From HXMU1420-13 sp034669965 (GTDB taxonomy: Bacteria; Bacteroidota; Rhodothermia; Balneolales; Balneolaceae), in NCBI GenBank assembly GCA_034669965.1, contig JAXMOK010000002.1:124001-188000 (forward strand): 64,000 nucleotides of DNA, written 5' to 3'. A program made the translations under genes and the position numbers. The notes below the pieces were generated by a model. It saw only the letters and a program-made list of their open reading frames with translations, did not search any database and was not told where the DNA came from. The stretch's first letter is position 1. Each line of letters opens with the position of its first letter. Positions 15,896 to 24,868 of the stretch are shown here, piece by piece.

Positions 15896-18355
15896 ATGTA
15901 CGTTTTAAAATTTGGCGGAACCTCTGTCGGTACATCTGAAAGCTTACGGCAGGTACAAAAAATATTACAATCGCATGCTGCCAAGAATACCTCTCAGGCA
16001 GTGGTTGTTTCGGCGCTTGGCGGCGTTACCAATCAATTGGTGGAACTTGCTTTACAGGCCGAGGCCGGGAACGAAAATTACACAAAGATTTTATCTACGA
16101 TTGAGGAACGCCACCTTTCGGTATGTGAAGATTTAATTCCAGCCACCAATCGAAGTGGCACCATTACTACCTTAAAATTACTATTCAACGATCTGGAAGA
16201 TATTTGCCGTGGGGTCTTCCTCATTCAAGAACTTTCTCCACGATCTAGCGATAATATCCTCAGTTACGGCGAGCGACTATCCTCTTCATTAATTCACGAT
16301 TATCTTTTTTCAACCGGTTTAGATGTTCGATTAATCGATGCACGTACGATCATTAAGACCGATGCACAGTTTGGAAATGCAGTGGTTGATCAAGAGCTGA
16401 CATATCAAAACATTAGATCTGCGTTTGAGGATTACAGCGGAATAAGTATTGTACCGGGTTTTTTGGCTTCATCAAACGATGGAAATTTAACCACAACGTT
16501 AGGTCGAGGCGGCTCCGATTATTCTGCCGCGCTTATTGCCGCCGCTCTGGATGCTGAAAAATTACAGATTTGGACCGATGTATCGGGGATGATGACGGCC
16601 AATCCTCGCATGGTGCCTCTCGCTCATCCGATTCAGCATCTGTCGTACGAGGAAGCTATGGAGCTTTCGCATTTTGGTGCCAAGGTAATTTATCCGCCTA
16701 CCATTCAACCCGTGTTGGATAAAGGCATTGCCGTTGAAGTGAAAAACACCTTTGCTCCCGATGATCACGGAACGCTTATCACCAAAAAAGGCGCCGAAGA
16801 TGGCGATCTGGTGAAAGGGTTATCAAGCATTGAAGACGTAGCGCTTTGTACGCTATCGGGTTCCGGGATGGTAGCAGTGCCGAATTTTTCTTATAGATTG
16901 TTTGCATCATTAAGTCGCGAAGGCATTAATGTAATTATGATCACGCAGGCTTCTTCGGAGCATACTATTACAGTTGGGATTGCCGAACATGATGCTGAAC
17001 GTGCACGAATAGCGATTGAAGTCGAATTTGAGCATGAAATCCGACTTAGAAAAGTGAATCCACTTACCGTTGAAACACATCTTTCGATTATTGCATTGGT
17101 AGGCACTCGAATGCGTGAACAAGTGGGTGTAAGTGCGAATTTATTCGAAACACTAAGTCACAACGGAATTAACGTCAAAGCGATTGCTCAGGGTTCTACC
17201 GAATTGAATATTTCGGTGGTGATAGATCGAAAGCATCTCAAAAAGTCGTTGAATTCCTTACACGAGAGCTTCTTTTTATCCGACATTCGCAAGTTCTACA
17301 TTTTTATGATCGGTGTAGGTAACGTGGGTAGAGCTTTTCTGGATCAGATCAACACCCAAAACGACTTCCTATCCGAAGCATTTAAAGTTCAGATAAATGT
17401 GTGTGGACTGGCTAATTCCAGAAAGATGCTTTTTAATGAAGACTCCATCAATCTGGAAAACTGGCAGCAAGAAATCGAAAACCATGGCGTGGAAATGACG
17501 GACCAGGGTTTCGTTGATGCAATGATTGCTATGAATATTCGAAACAGCATTTTTATTGATTGCACGGCTAGCAACGACATCCCCAATTTATATGATCAGA
17601 TTCTTCGAAACAGTATTTCGGTGGTAACTCCAAATAAAGTGGCGTGTTCATCTAATTTCGATGCCTACCTCGATTTAAAGAAAACGGCAACTCGTTATCA
17701 AGCCAAATTCCTTTTCGAAACCAATGTAGGAGCAGGATTACCGGTAATTTCTACTTTGAGTGATTTATTGAAAAGCGGTGATCGAATCACGAAAATTCAA
17801 GCGGTGCTTTCCGGAACATTGAATTTTCTGTTTAACACCTACGATGGCACCCAAAAGTTCAGCGATGTGGTTAAACAAGCCAAAGCTGAAGGTTACACCG
17901 AGCCCGACCCAAGGCTGGATTTATCCGGAGTGGATGTAATGCGAAAAATTCTGATCTTGGCACGTGAAAGTGGGCATAAATTGGAATTAACTGACATCGG
18001 AAACGAACCATTTGTACCTGCCGAATGCATGGATACCGATTCGTTAGATGAGTTTTATAATATGTTGGATAAACACGATGATGTGTTTAAAGAAATGTAT
18101 AAACAGGCAGCAGATGCCGGAAAAAGAATAAAATACGTGGCGACTTTCGAAAGTGAAAGCAAAAACGCTTCAACAGGATTGCAATCGTTTGGCCCCGACC
18201 ATCCGTTTTACGAACTAGATGGAAAAGACAACATTGTATTATTTTATACGAAGCGCTATAGTGAGCAACCCCTTGTTGTAAAAGGTGCCGGAGCCGGAGC
18301 TGCGGTTACTGCTTCAGGGATATTTGCAGATGTCATGAGAATAACCTCAGCTTAG
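15896..18355 (+). CDS. thrA: Bifunctional aspartokinase / homoserine dehydrogenase
   Basis: 819 residues, the full length of a ThrA/MetL fusion. The N-terminal aspartate kinase starts KFGGTSVG (residues 4-11), with GRGGSDYSAAL near 205. Two regulatory ACT domains lie at about 310-460. Homoserine dehydrogenase follows, with its NAD(P) loop GVGNVGRAF near 473 and the catalytic block GTLNFLFNTY near 640. It makes aspartyl phosphate and later homoserine. The order thrA-thrB-thrC is that of enterobacterial thr operons. The ACT domains suggest threonine feedback. I looked for a leader peptide with Thr/Ile codons upstream and saw none. Confidence 0.96.
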   Translation: MYVLKFGGTSVGTSESLRQVQKILQSHAAKNTSQAVVVSALGGVTNQLVELALQAEAGNENYTKILSTIEERHLSVCEDLIPATNRSGTITTLKLLFNDLEDICRGVFLIQELSPRSSDNILSYGERLSSSLIHDYLFSTGLDVRLIDARTIIKTDAQFGNAVVDQELTYQNIRSAFEDYSGISIVPGFLASSNDGNLTTTLGRGGSDYSAALIAAALDAEKLQIWTDVSGMMTANPRMVPLAHPIQHLSYEEAMELSHFGAKVIYPPTIQPVLDKGIAVEVKNTFAPDDHGTLITKKGAEDGDLVKGLSSIEDVALCTLSGSGMVAVPNFSYRLFASLSREGINVIMITQASSEHTITVGIAEHDAERARIAIEVEFEHEIRLRKVNPLTVETHLSIIALVGTRMREQVGVSANLFETLSHNGINVKAIAQGSTELNISVVIDRKHLKKSLNSLHESFFLSDIRKFYIFMIGVGNVGRAFLDQINTQNDFLSEAFKVQINVCGLANSRKMLFNEDSINLENWQQEIENHGVEMTDQGFVDAMIAMNIRNSIFIDCTASNDIPNLYDQILRNSISVVTPNKVACSSNFDAYLDLKKTATRYQAKFLFETNVGAGLPVISTLSDLLKSGDRITKIQAVLSGTLNFLFNTYDGTQKFSDVVKQAKAEGYTEPDPRLDLSGVDVMRKILILARESGHKLELTDIGNEPFVPAECMDTDSLDEFYNMLDKHDDVFKEMYKQAADAGKRIKYVATFESESKNASTGLQSFGPDHPFYELDGKDNIVLFYTKRYSEQPLVVKGAGAGAAVTASGIFADVMRITSA

Positions 18356-18358
18356 AAC

Positions 18359-19291
18359 ATGGATGAAATAAAAATTTTTGCACCGGCAACGGTTGCAAAT
18401 GTGGCTTGCGGGTACGATGTAATGGGTTTTGCCATGAAAGATATTGGCGATACCATGAACATCAGAAAAATTGCCTCCAAAAAATGGGTCATTGAAAATG
18501 GTCGTGGCTGTGAAGGTCTGCCCATAAAACCCACAGAGAATGTAATTGGCGTTGCAGTAGAAGCAATGATGCAGGCATACGACAAACCTATTGATCATGG
18601 TTTTCATTTTTACACCACTAAAAATATAATGCCGGGCAGCGGATTGGGATCAAGTGCGTCTAGTGCATCCGCGGCGGTATTTGGAGTTAATCAATTATTA
18701 GGAAAACCCTTTTCGAGAAAAGAATTAATTCGTTTTGCTATGGAAGGCGAACGGGCGGCATCGGGTGCGGCACATGCTGATAATGTAGCTCCCTGCCTGT
18801 TAGGAGGTTTTACGCTGATAAGAAGTTACGATCCGCTAGATGTAATTGAACTGCAATACCCCGATATGCTGTACGCGAGTGTGGTGCATCCTCAAATCGA
18901 AATTAAAACTTCCGATTCTAAAAAAATTCTGAAAAAAGATGTGCCTCTACAAGATGCTATCACACAATGGGGAAACGTTGGTGGATTAGTTTCAGGCTTG
19001 GCGAAACCGGATTACGAACTCATAGGTAGATCATTGCAGGATGTAATTGCAGAACCTGCTCGATCTATGTTGATCCCTTATTTCAAAAAGGCCAAGGAAG
19101 TTGCAATGCAAGAAGGCGCTCTAGGCTCCAGTATTTCCGGTTCTGGACCTTCTATTTTCGCCCTATCTTTTAGTCGCAAAATTGCTGAAAGTATTGCAAT
19201 CGCATTTAATAATGTATATGCATCGAACGGAATTCTAGCCAACGTGTATATCTCACAAGTAAATTCAAAAGGCACGCAGGTTTTAGAATGA
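18359..19291 (+). CDS. thrB: Homoserine kinase
   Basis: 310 residues of the GHMP kinase superfamily. The motif PGSGLGSSASSASAAVFG (near 92-109) is the ATP phosphate-binding loop, and the C-terminal GSSISGSGPSIFAL is motif 3. It phosphorylates homoserine made by ThrA. It starts 3 bases after the thrA stop and overlaps thrC by ATGA (19288-19291), so expression is coupled. Confidence 0.96.
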   Translation: MDEIKIFAPATVANVACGYDVMGFAMKDIGDTMNIRKIASKKWVIENGRGCEGLPIKPTENVIGVAVEAMMQAYDKPIDHGFHFYTTKNIMPGSGLGSSASSASAAVFGVNQLLGKPFSRKELIRFAMEGERAASGAAHADNVAPCLLGGFTLIRSYDPLDVIELQYPDMLYASVVHPQIEIKTSDSKKILKKDVPLQDAITQWGNVGGLVSGLAKPDYELIGRSLQDVIAEPARSMLIPYFKKAKEVAMQEGALGSSISGSGPSIFALSFSRKIAESIAIAFNNVYASNGILANVYISQVNSKGTQVLE

Positions 19292-20580
19292 AATTCTACA
19301 GCACTAAAGGTCAAGTAGAGCCGGTTAATTTTCAGGAGGCCATTTTTCGAGGCTTACCGGCCGACAATGGGCTTTTCATGCCGGAACATATTCCAACGCT
19401 TCCCTCCTCTTTTTTTGATGAAATCCCGGAAATGACCTTGCCGGAAATAGGATTCGAAGTGCTACGACATTTTGTAGATGGTGAGATTCCCAACGATGAA
19501 TTAAAAACCATTGTCGAAGAAACACTCAGTTTTGATATCCCACTGGAAAGGATCAATGACTCGGTGTATGCACTCGAGTTATATCATGGGCCGACTATGG
19601 CATTTAAGGATGTTGGGGCACGATTTTTAGCCCGCAGTTTGAGCTATTTCACTAAGAAAAACCATAAAAAACTAACCGTTTTAGTTGCTACTTCAGGCGA
19701 TACTGGCAGTGCAGTAGCTAATGGATTTCATAATGTTGATGACATTGAAGTGGTAATTCTGTATCCATCCGGAAAAGTGAGTGGTTTTCAGGAACAACAA
19801 ATGACCACCTTGGGCGGAAACATCACAGCTCTTGAAGTGGACGGCACCTTTGATGATTGTCAAACGCTAGTAAAACAGGCTTTTTTGGATGATGATTTAC
19901 GTGAAGCCAAGCAACTAACATCTGCTAATTCCATTAATATTGCACGACTCCTTCCCCAAAGCATTTACTATTTTTATGCCTGGGCACAACTACCTGCTGA
20001 ATTGAAATCTGAAGCTGTATTTTCGGTGCCAAGTGGGAATTATGGCAACCTTTCTGCAGGATTGATTGCCCAAAAGATGGGACTTCCGGTAAAACACTTT
20101 TTAGCCTGTTCCAACACCAATGATACCGTTCCCATGTATTTGTGGAATGGAAAATTTGAACCCAAGCCCAGTGTGGCCACTATTTCAAATGCGATGGATG
20201 TGGGAAATCCTAGTAACTTTTTCAGGATGCTGGATTTGTTTAATGGTTCTTATAAAAAGATGATCAATCATGTGACTGGCTACGCTTATACCGACGATAC
20301 TACCCGCGATGCCATCCGCAAAACGTATGCGTTGTACGGTTACATTCTAGATCCACATGGAGCCGTGGGATATTTGGGATTGATGGATTATTTCCGTTCC
20401 CAAACCGCAACTGGGATTGTTCTAGAAACTGCACACCCAATCAAATTCAAAAAAACAGTTGAAGAACAGATTTTACGGAAAGTCCCAATTCCCGCGCATG
20501 TTCAAGAAACCGATTTTGAAAAGAAAAGCATCCCATTCTCGGCTGATTTTGATGCATTCCGTAATTTTTTGATGGGATGA
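19288..20580 (+). CDS. thrC: Threonine synthase
   Basis: 430 residues, PLP-dependent fold type II. The PLP lysine is in GPTMAFKDVGARF (near residue 107), and the ATSGDTGSAVANGF loop binds the phosphate. It converts O-phosphohomoserine to threonine, the last step of the pathway. It overlaps thrB and the following methyltransferase by 4 bases each. Length and N-terminal YSTKGQ match the longer (enterobacterial/yeast-like) ThrC class. Confidence 0.96.
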   Translation: MKFYSTKGQVEPVNFQEAIFRGLPADNGLFMPEHIPTLPSSFFDEIPEMTLPEIGFEVLRHFVDGEIPNDELKTIVEETLSFDIPLERINDSVYALELYHGPTMAFKDVGARFLARSLSYFTKKNHKKLTVLVATSGDTGSAVANGFHNVDDIEVVILYPSGKVSGFQEQQMTTLGGNITALEVDGTFDDCQTLVKQAFLDDDLREAKQLTSANSINIARLLPQSIYYFYAWAQLPAELKSEAVFSVPSGNYGNLSAGLIAQKMGLPVKHFLACSNTNDTVPMYLWNGKFEPKPSVATISNAMDVGNPSNFFRMLDLFNGSYKKMINHVTGYAYTDDTTRDAIRKTYALYGYILDPHGAVGYLGLMDYFRSQTATGIVLETAHPIKFKKTVEEQILRKVPIPAHVQETDFEKKSIPFSADFDAFRNFLMG

Positions 20581-21188
20581 TTAATACCAACGCTTGGAAT
20601 AAGATTAGATACTCGCTCTATCGCCCGGTGTATGATATTATTGAAGGATATTTCAAGCAAAAGCGAAAAAAATCTATCGAAGCATTGGAGCTAAAAGCCG
20701 GCGACAAAGTGCTGATTTTAGGTGCCGGAACAGGTTTGGATCTCCCCTTGTTTCCCAAAGATGTTGAAATTGCTGCCATCGACATAACCCCTGCAATGGT
20801 GAAAGCATGCCGGCAAAAAGGTGACATTCTTGGGCTAAATATTACCAATGAAGTGATGGACGGCAGTAATCTAACGTTCGAAAGTAATTCCTTTGATTTT
20901 GTGATTCTGCATTTAATTCTTGCTGTGATTCCCGATCCTGTGGGCTGCATCACCGAAACTGAGCGCGTACTTAAACCGGGTGGTGTCTGTACCATTATGG
21001 ATAAATTCGTTGCGCCAGGCAAGAAAGTAGGAATCCTTCGCAAAGTTGTTAATCTCTTCACAGAAATGATTGCTACTTCAATCGATCGTGACGTAGATGA
21101 GTTGATCGCTCATACTTCTTTAGTAAAAATTAGACATGAACAACTAAGCTCTATCTTTTGGCATGTGATGGCTCAAAAACCTTCTTAG
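20577..21188 (+). CDS. Class I SAM-dependent methyltransferase (PmtA/UbiE-like)
   Basis: 203 residues. The SAM motif I is VLILGAGTGLDLPLF (near 45-59), motif II region IAAIDITPAMV, then a VLKPGG motif. The N-terminal YRPVYDIIEGYF segment and the overall pattern resemble phosphatidylethanolamine N-methyltransferases and UbiE-type enzymes, so a lipid or quinone substrate is possible but not shown. The start overlaps the thrC stop (ATGA), so it rides on the threonine operon although no threonine role is known. Confidence 0.8.
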   Translation: MINTNAWNKIRYSLYRPVYDIIEGYFKQKRKKSIEALELKAGDKVLILGAGTGLDLPLFPKDVEIAAIDITPAMVKACRQKGDILGLNITNEVMDGSNLTFESNSFDFVILHLILAVIPDPVGCITETERVLKPGGVCTIMDKFVAPGKKVGILRKVVNLFTEMIATSIDRDVDELIAHTSLVKIRHEQLSSIFWHVMAQKPS

Positions 21189-21292
21189 TTTCTACCTATA
21201 TCTGCTATAATTTTAAACGATGTAATGTTCTGAATCATTTCTTCCTTTCTCGGGTTTAAGCTCTTGAAACTAATAAACAAAAGGAACAGATT

Positions 21293-21787
21293 ATGAGTAC
21301 CGTAACGAAAGAAGCAGAACAATTAAACAGAATTGGACTTGATATTGAAAAGAGCGAAGAGCTCGCAAAGCACTTGACTGAATTATTGGCAAACTACTCG
21401 GTGTTTTATCAAAACGTAAGAGGTTACCACTGGAACATTGAAGGTGACAAGTTCTTTGAACTTCATGAAAAATTCGAAGAGTTGTACAACGATTTATTCG
21501 AAAAGATTGACGAAGTAGCTGAACGAATTCTAACACTTGGTTTTGCACCTGATCACCAGTTTACAGAATATTTGAAAATTGCTGAGATTCCGGAAAGTGT
21601 AGAAGTAAGTGATGGCGAAAAAGCAGTGATGGAGATATTAAGTGCGTTCAAAAAATTGCTACAAAAACAACGCACAATTTTAAATCTATCCGATTTAATG
21701 GATGACGAAGGCACGAACGCAATGATGAGTGACTACATTCGCGAACAAGAAAAGAAAGTGTGGATGTACAGTTCGTTCCTGAAATAG
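21293..21787 (+). CDS. dps: Dps/ferritin-like DNA-protection protein
   Basis: 164 residues, four-helix Dps fold. The first helix carries NVRGYHWNIEGDKFFELHEKFEELYND, matching the Dps ferroxidase ligands (H, D, E spaced H-x11-D-x3-E). The family forms 12-mers that store iron and protect DNA from peroxide. A purine-rich ribosome site, AAAGGAACAG, precedes the ATG, which is stronger than at most genes here. It has its own downstream stem-loop. Confidence 0.92.
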   Translation: MSTVTKEAEQLNRIGLDIEKSEELAKHLTELLANYSVFYQNVRGYHWNIEGDKFFELHEKFEELYNDLFEKIDEVAERILTLGFAPDHQFTEYLKIAEIPESVEVSDGEKAVMEILSAFKKLLQKQRTILNLSDLMDDEGTNAMMSDYIREQEKKVWMYSSFLK

Positions 21788-21810
21788 ACTTGCTCTCTTA
21801 TCAATATTCG

Positions 21811-21845
21811 AAATCCCGGCTGCAATGTGGTCGGGATTTATTACG
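21811..21845 (+). terminator. Probable terminator of dps
   Basis: AAATCCCG (21811-21818) pairs with CGGGATTT (21832-21839) around a 13-base loop; the following tract is only partly T-rich. Confidence 0.55.
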
Positions 21846-22740
21846 ATAATTAGCCTTTAAAAAACACAATTTATTTGGCCACCAAAGCACTTAAGGAAAT
21901 ATTAAATGCTAAAGTTTAAGTTTTAAATGAATGTTTCGATCGCGATAAGTTTCTCCACAAAAGCACTAAACCACGTAATTAGGATTGCTAGTCATTTCAA
22001 ACGAAGCTAACGCCATTGGCTTATCAAGGGAAGATTCTAAGCAACTGCTAATCCAATAAATCTGTCGGACGGACTTTAGCCGTCAGACAGATTTATTGCA
22101 TCATTTTAGATACCAAATCCTTTTACCAAGCGAAGTACTTTAGTGCTTCGCATTATTTTGACCACGAAATAAATATGCAATATTCATTCCTATAGATGAC
22201 TATTTCCCCTTTCTCCTGAATTCTTCGTTAAGCTACAAAAGCACTAAATCACGAAATAAGTAGAAGTTTGTCATTCCGAACGGAGTGAGGAATCTAATGG
22301 ACGATAATATTGCAAACCCTTCAAATCTGTCGGACGGACTTTAGCCGTCAGACAGAAGCTATTGCATCATTTTAGATACCAAATCCTTTTACCAAGCGAA
22401 GTACTTTAGTGCTTCGCATTATTTAGACCACGAAATAAATATGCAATAGTCATTCCTCTTGATGACTATTTCCCCTTTCTCCATGCTCCTCTAATTAGCC
22501 ACACAAACACTGAACACGGAATTAGGATAGCGAATCTTTCCAAACGAATTGAGAAATCTAATGGACGATATTATTGCTAACCCAATAAATCTGTCGGACG
22601 GACTTTAGCCGTCAGACAGATGCTATTGCATCAATTAGATATAAAATCCTTTTTACCAAGCGAAGTACTTCTCCTATAGGGATGCCCTTGGCAAGTGCTT
22701 CGCGCTATACCAATGGCAAGTACTTCGCGAATATCTGTCA
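21840..22740. repeat. Noncoding tandem array of three ~265-bp units, each with a REP-like hairpin
   Basis: The stretch 21788-22838 has no gene. It is built of direct repeats. The hairpin TCTGTCGGACGG...CCGTCAGACAGA occurs at 22061-22091, 22326-22356 and 22590-22620, spaced 265 and 264 bases. Each is followed by the same block (TAGATACCAAATCC, then a second inverted repeat GCGAAGTACTT/TGCTTCGC, then GACTATTTCCCCTTTCTCC). Partial or decayed copies extend to the left (near 21880-21970) and right (to about 22740). The unit also includes the CATTCCGAACGGAGTGAGGAATCTA-type phrase, cut here into shorter words CATTCCGAACGG and AGTGAGGAATCT. Confidence 0.88.
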
Positions 22741-22838
22741 CGAAAGACACATTGAATAAATCTCATCATCAACAATCAAAAAACTCGAATTCCACACTCC
22801 TCTTTCTTTCACATTTTCTCCCCTTCGTGTGTATATAA

Positions 22839-24122
22839 TTGTTAACTTTGATCGCTCACTCAAAAATAAATTCGTTCGTGCCAAAAGCTATATTCTTTAT
22901 CGGGTTGCTCATGTTGATATTTGGATTCATCAAAATCTATCAACCTTCAGATTCAGTTCCCGTTGTCCCTCAACAAGAACTAACCGATCCGGTTAGAGAT
23001 TCACTTCAGCTATTTATTCAGCAATTTGATTCAACGATTAAAGCCGGAGCCGCTGCAAGAGGATTACCCGGTGGAGCGTATGTAATTACCTATGGCGATG
23101 CGGTACTCGCCTCAGAAGGATTTGGAATTCGAGAGCTCGGCTCAACCATGCCCATCGACGAATACACCGTTTTTAGATTGGGAAGCGTTTCTAAAGGCTT
23201 TGCTTCTGTACTTACAGGGATGATGGTGGATCAAGAGTTTCTTTCATTCGATGACACCGTAGCTCATATTTTGCCATACTTCAAACTTCAGGATCGGGAA
23301 CAGTCGGAAAGAGTGAAAGTGCGACATTTGTTAGAGCACACAACCGGACTACCGCGCCACGCTTACACCAATTTAGTCGAAGATGGATTATCGTTGGAGC
23401 GCATCATACCTCGATTCGAAGATGTGCCCCTTATCGATCGTGAGGGACGGCAACATGCCTATACCAACGCGGCCTACAGCGTAATTGAAAAAGTACTTGA
23501 ACAGAGAACCAATACCGATTTCAAAACCCTTCTAGAAGAAGAAGTTTTTGATCCATTGGGGATGACTCAGGCTTCGGCACATTACTCTGTGTTCGAAACT
23601 AATACTAATGTAGCACAACCTCATTTGTACAGCTATCGCCAGAAAAAACGCGTTTCAATACCCGTAAAGAATAATTACTTCAATGCTATTTCAGCAGGGG
23701 GAATTAATGCCTCAGTCGCCGATATGGGAAATTGGTTACTACTACTTACCGGAAACCGCTCTGACCTGATTTCAGAAACTACCTTAGATGAAATTTTCAC
23801 TCCAGTTTCCAGAATACCCAACAAACGATTTAGTAGGCATTATGAGAAAGCGAGTGAATCTGCGTACGGAATGGGTTGGCGAGTTCTCAATAACGGCAAC
23901 CAAACTATTGTTTATCACGGTGGATATGTAAATGGTTATAGAAGTGAAATTGCTTTTGATCGTGAGCGAAAAATCGGCATTAGCATTCTGTTAAACTCAA
24001 ACAGTAGTTTTGCTTTGGAGGTGATTCCTGAGTTTTTCGAAGATTTCAATTACATTCATCAATTTGCCATCGCCCATCAGGATTCCATGCTTCAACATTC
24101 AACTTCACAATCCAGTGAATAA
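22839..24122 (+). CDS. Serine hydrolase, beta-lactamase/class C PBP family, membrane anchored
   Basis: 427 residues from a TTG start at 22839; a GTG at 22878 is an alternative that gives a tighter N-terminal anchor (PKAIFFIGLLMLIFGFIKIY). The catalytic SxxK motif is in LGSVSKGFAS (near residue 118), the Tyr motif in YTNAAYSVIE (near 208), and the third motif HGGYVNGY near 366. Such proteins are D-alanyl carboxypeptidases, esterases or amidases acting in the periplasm; the substrate cannot be chosen from sequence. It overlaps the next gene by 8 bases. Confidence 0.88.
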   Translation: MLTLIAHSKINSFVPKAIFFIGLLMLIFGFIKIYQPSDSVPVVPQQELTDPVRDSLQLFIQQFDSTIKAGAAARGLPGGAYVITYGDAVLASEGFGIRELGSTMPIDEYTVFRLGSVSKGFASVLTGMMVDQEFLSFDDTVAHILPYFKLQDREQSERVKVRHLLEHTTGLPRHAYTNLVEDGLSLERIIPRFEDVPLIDREGRQHAYTNAAYSVIEKVLEQRTNTDFKTLLEEEVFDPLGMTQASAHYSVFETNTNVAQPHLYSYRQKKRVSIPVKNNYFNAISAGGINASVADMGNWLLLLTGNRSDLISETTLDEIFTPVSRIPNKRFSRHYEKASESAYGMGWRVLNNGNQTIVYHGGYVNGYRSEIAFDRERKIGISILLNSNSSFALEVIPEFFEDFNYIHQFAIAHQDSMLQHSTSQSSE

Positions 24123-24501
24123 CATTCAAAAGATATCTTTCCATTCGGTGGATGAATTTCTGGATTATCTTCCCGATGAAGAGCTCCTTATCGTAGAACA
24201 ATTACGTACGTTGATTAAAGAATGCAATCCTCAGGTTAAGGAGAAATTAGCTTATAATGTGCCTTTTTATGCACTCAGCAAAAACCTTTTCTTTATTTGG
24301 CCGGCAAGTATTCCGTGGGGAAATGTGCCTCAAAACACAGTACATTTAGGGTTTACTCAAGGACACCTTCTGCCCGATCCTTATAATGTTTTGGAATCCG
24401 GTTCCCGTAAATTTGTGCGTATTATTCCACTAGCTGTTGATGAAACAATTGATGTGGAAATGATTCGATTCTACATTTTTGAATCACTAGAGAATGCATA
24501 A
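24115..24501 (+). CDS. DUF1801 family protein
   Basis: 128 residues from a GTG at 24115, which overlaps the hydrolase stop (GTGAATAA). A longer frame opens at 24064 but would overlap that gene by 59 bases. The pattern VDEFLDYLPDEELLIVEQLRTLI, then KLAYNVPFY and VHLGFTQG, is the DUF1801 (YdhG-like) fold, a small soluble domain of unknown biochemical role. The end of the gene runs into the heptamer repeat at 24512. Confidence 0.82.
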   Translation: MNNIQKISFHSVDEFLDYLPDEELLIVEQLRTLIKECNPQVKEKLAYNVPFYALSKNLFFIWPASIPWGNVPQNTVHLGFTQGHLLPDPYNVLESGSRKFVRIIPLAVDETIDVEMIRFYIFESLENA

Positions 24502-24511
24502 GAAATTACCT

Positions 24512-24636
24512 TCTCACGTCTCACATCTCACGTCTCACATCTCACGTCTCATTTCTCACATCTCACGTCTCATTTCTCACATCTCACGTCTCATTTCTCA
24601 CATCTCACATCTCACATCTCACATCTCACATCTCAC
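24512..24636. repeat. Short tandem repeat, period 7 (TCTCACA/TCTCACG/TCTCATT)
   Basis: About 18 head-to-tail 7-base units fill 125 bases just past the DUF1801 stop. Three unit variants alternate in higher-order triplets (for example TCTCATT, TCTCACA, TCTCACG). Translating it gives a meaningless His/Ser-rich ORF. The same units occur briefly at 13272-13298 after the DUF1080 gene. Confidence 0.92.
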
Positions 24637-24700
24637 TAAAAAACGAATCATTAAAAAAATCTTCTCGTACCCAAACCGGAAATTCAATTAATATTCAATA

Positions 24701-24868
24701 ATGAGCATACTAAGAATCATCCTTACCATTTTACTTCCACCACTAGGTGTTTTCCTTACAGTAGGCGTCAAAGGTGCATTTTGGATAAATATATTACTCA
24801 CCATTTTTGGCTTTTATATTTTGGGATTAATCCACGCGGTCTGGATCATAGCCAAAGCTGATAAATAA
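24701..24868 (+). CDS. Pmp3/YqaE (UPF0057) small membrane protein
   Basis: 55 residues, two membrane helices. The sequence carries LPPLGVFL, then GAFWINILLTIFG, then GLIHAVWII, which is the UPF0057 signature (PPLGVFL...INILLTIxGYxPGIIHAxWVI). Family members are stress-induced plasma-membrane proteolipids affecting ion balance in yeast and plants; the bacterial role is unclear. It starts at an ATG and its stop abuts the stop of the convergent lipoprotein gene (24868/24869). Confidence 0.9.
   Translation: MSILRIILTILLPPLGVFLTVGVKGAFWINILLTIFGFYILGLIHAVWIIAKADK

Noticed and set aside
22061..22620. Possible CRISPR array
   Set aside because: The repeats are hairpins spaced 265 bases and the intervening sequence is itself repeated, so there are no unique spacers; no cas genes are nearby.
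24494..24691. 65-codon ORF rich in SHISHL
   Set aside because: It is the translation of the 7-base tandem repeat at 24512-24636 and has no independent coding character.
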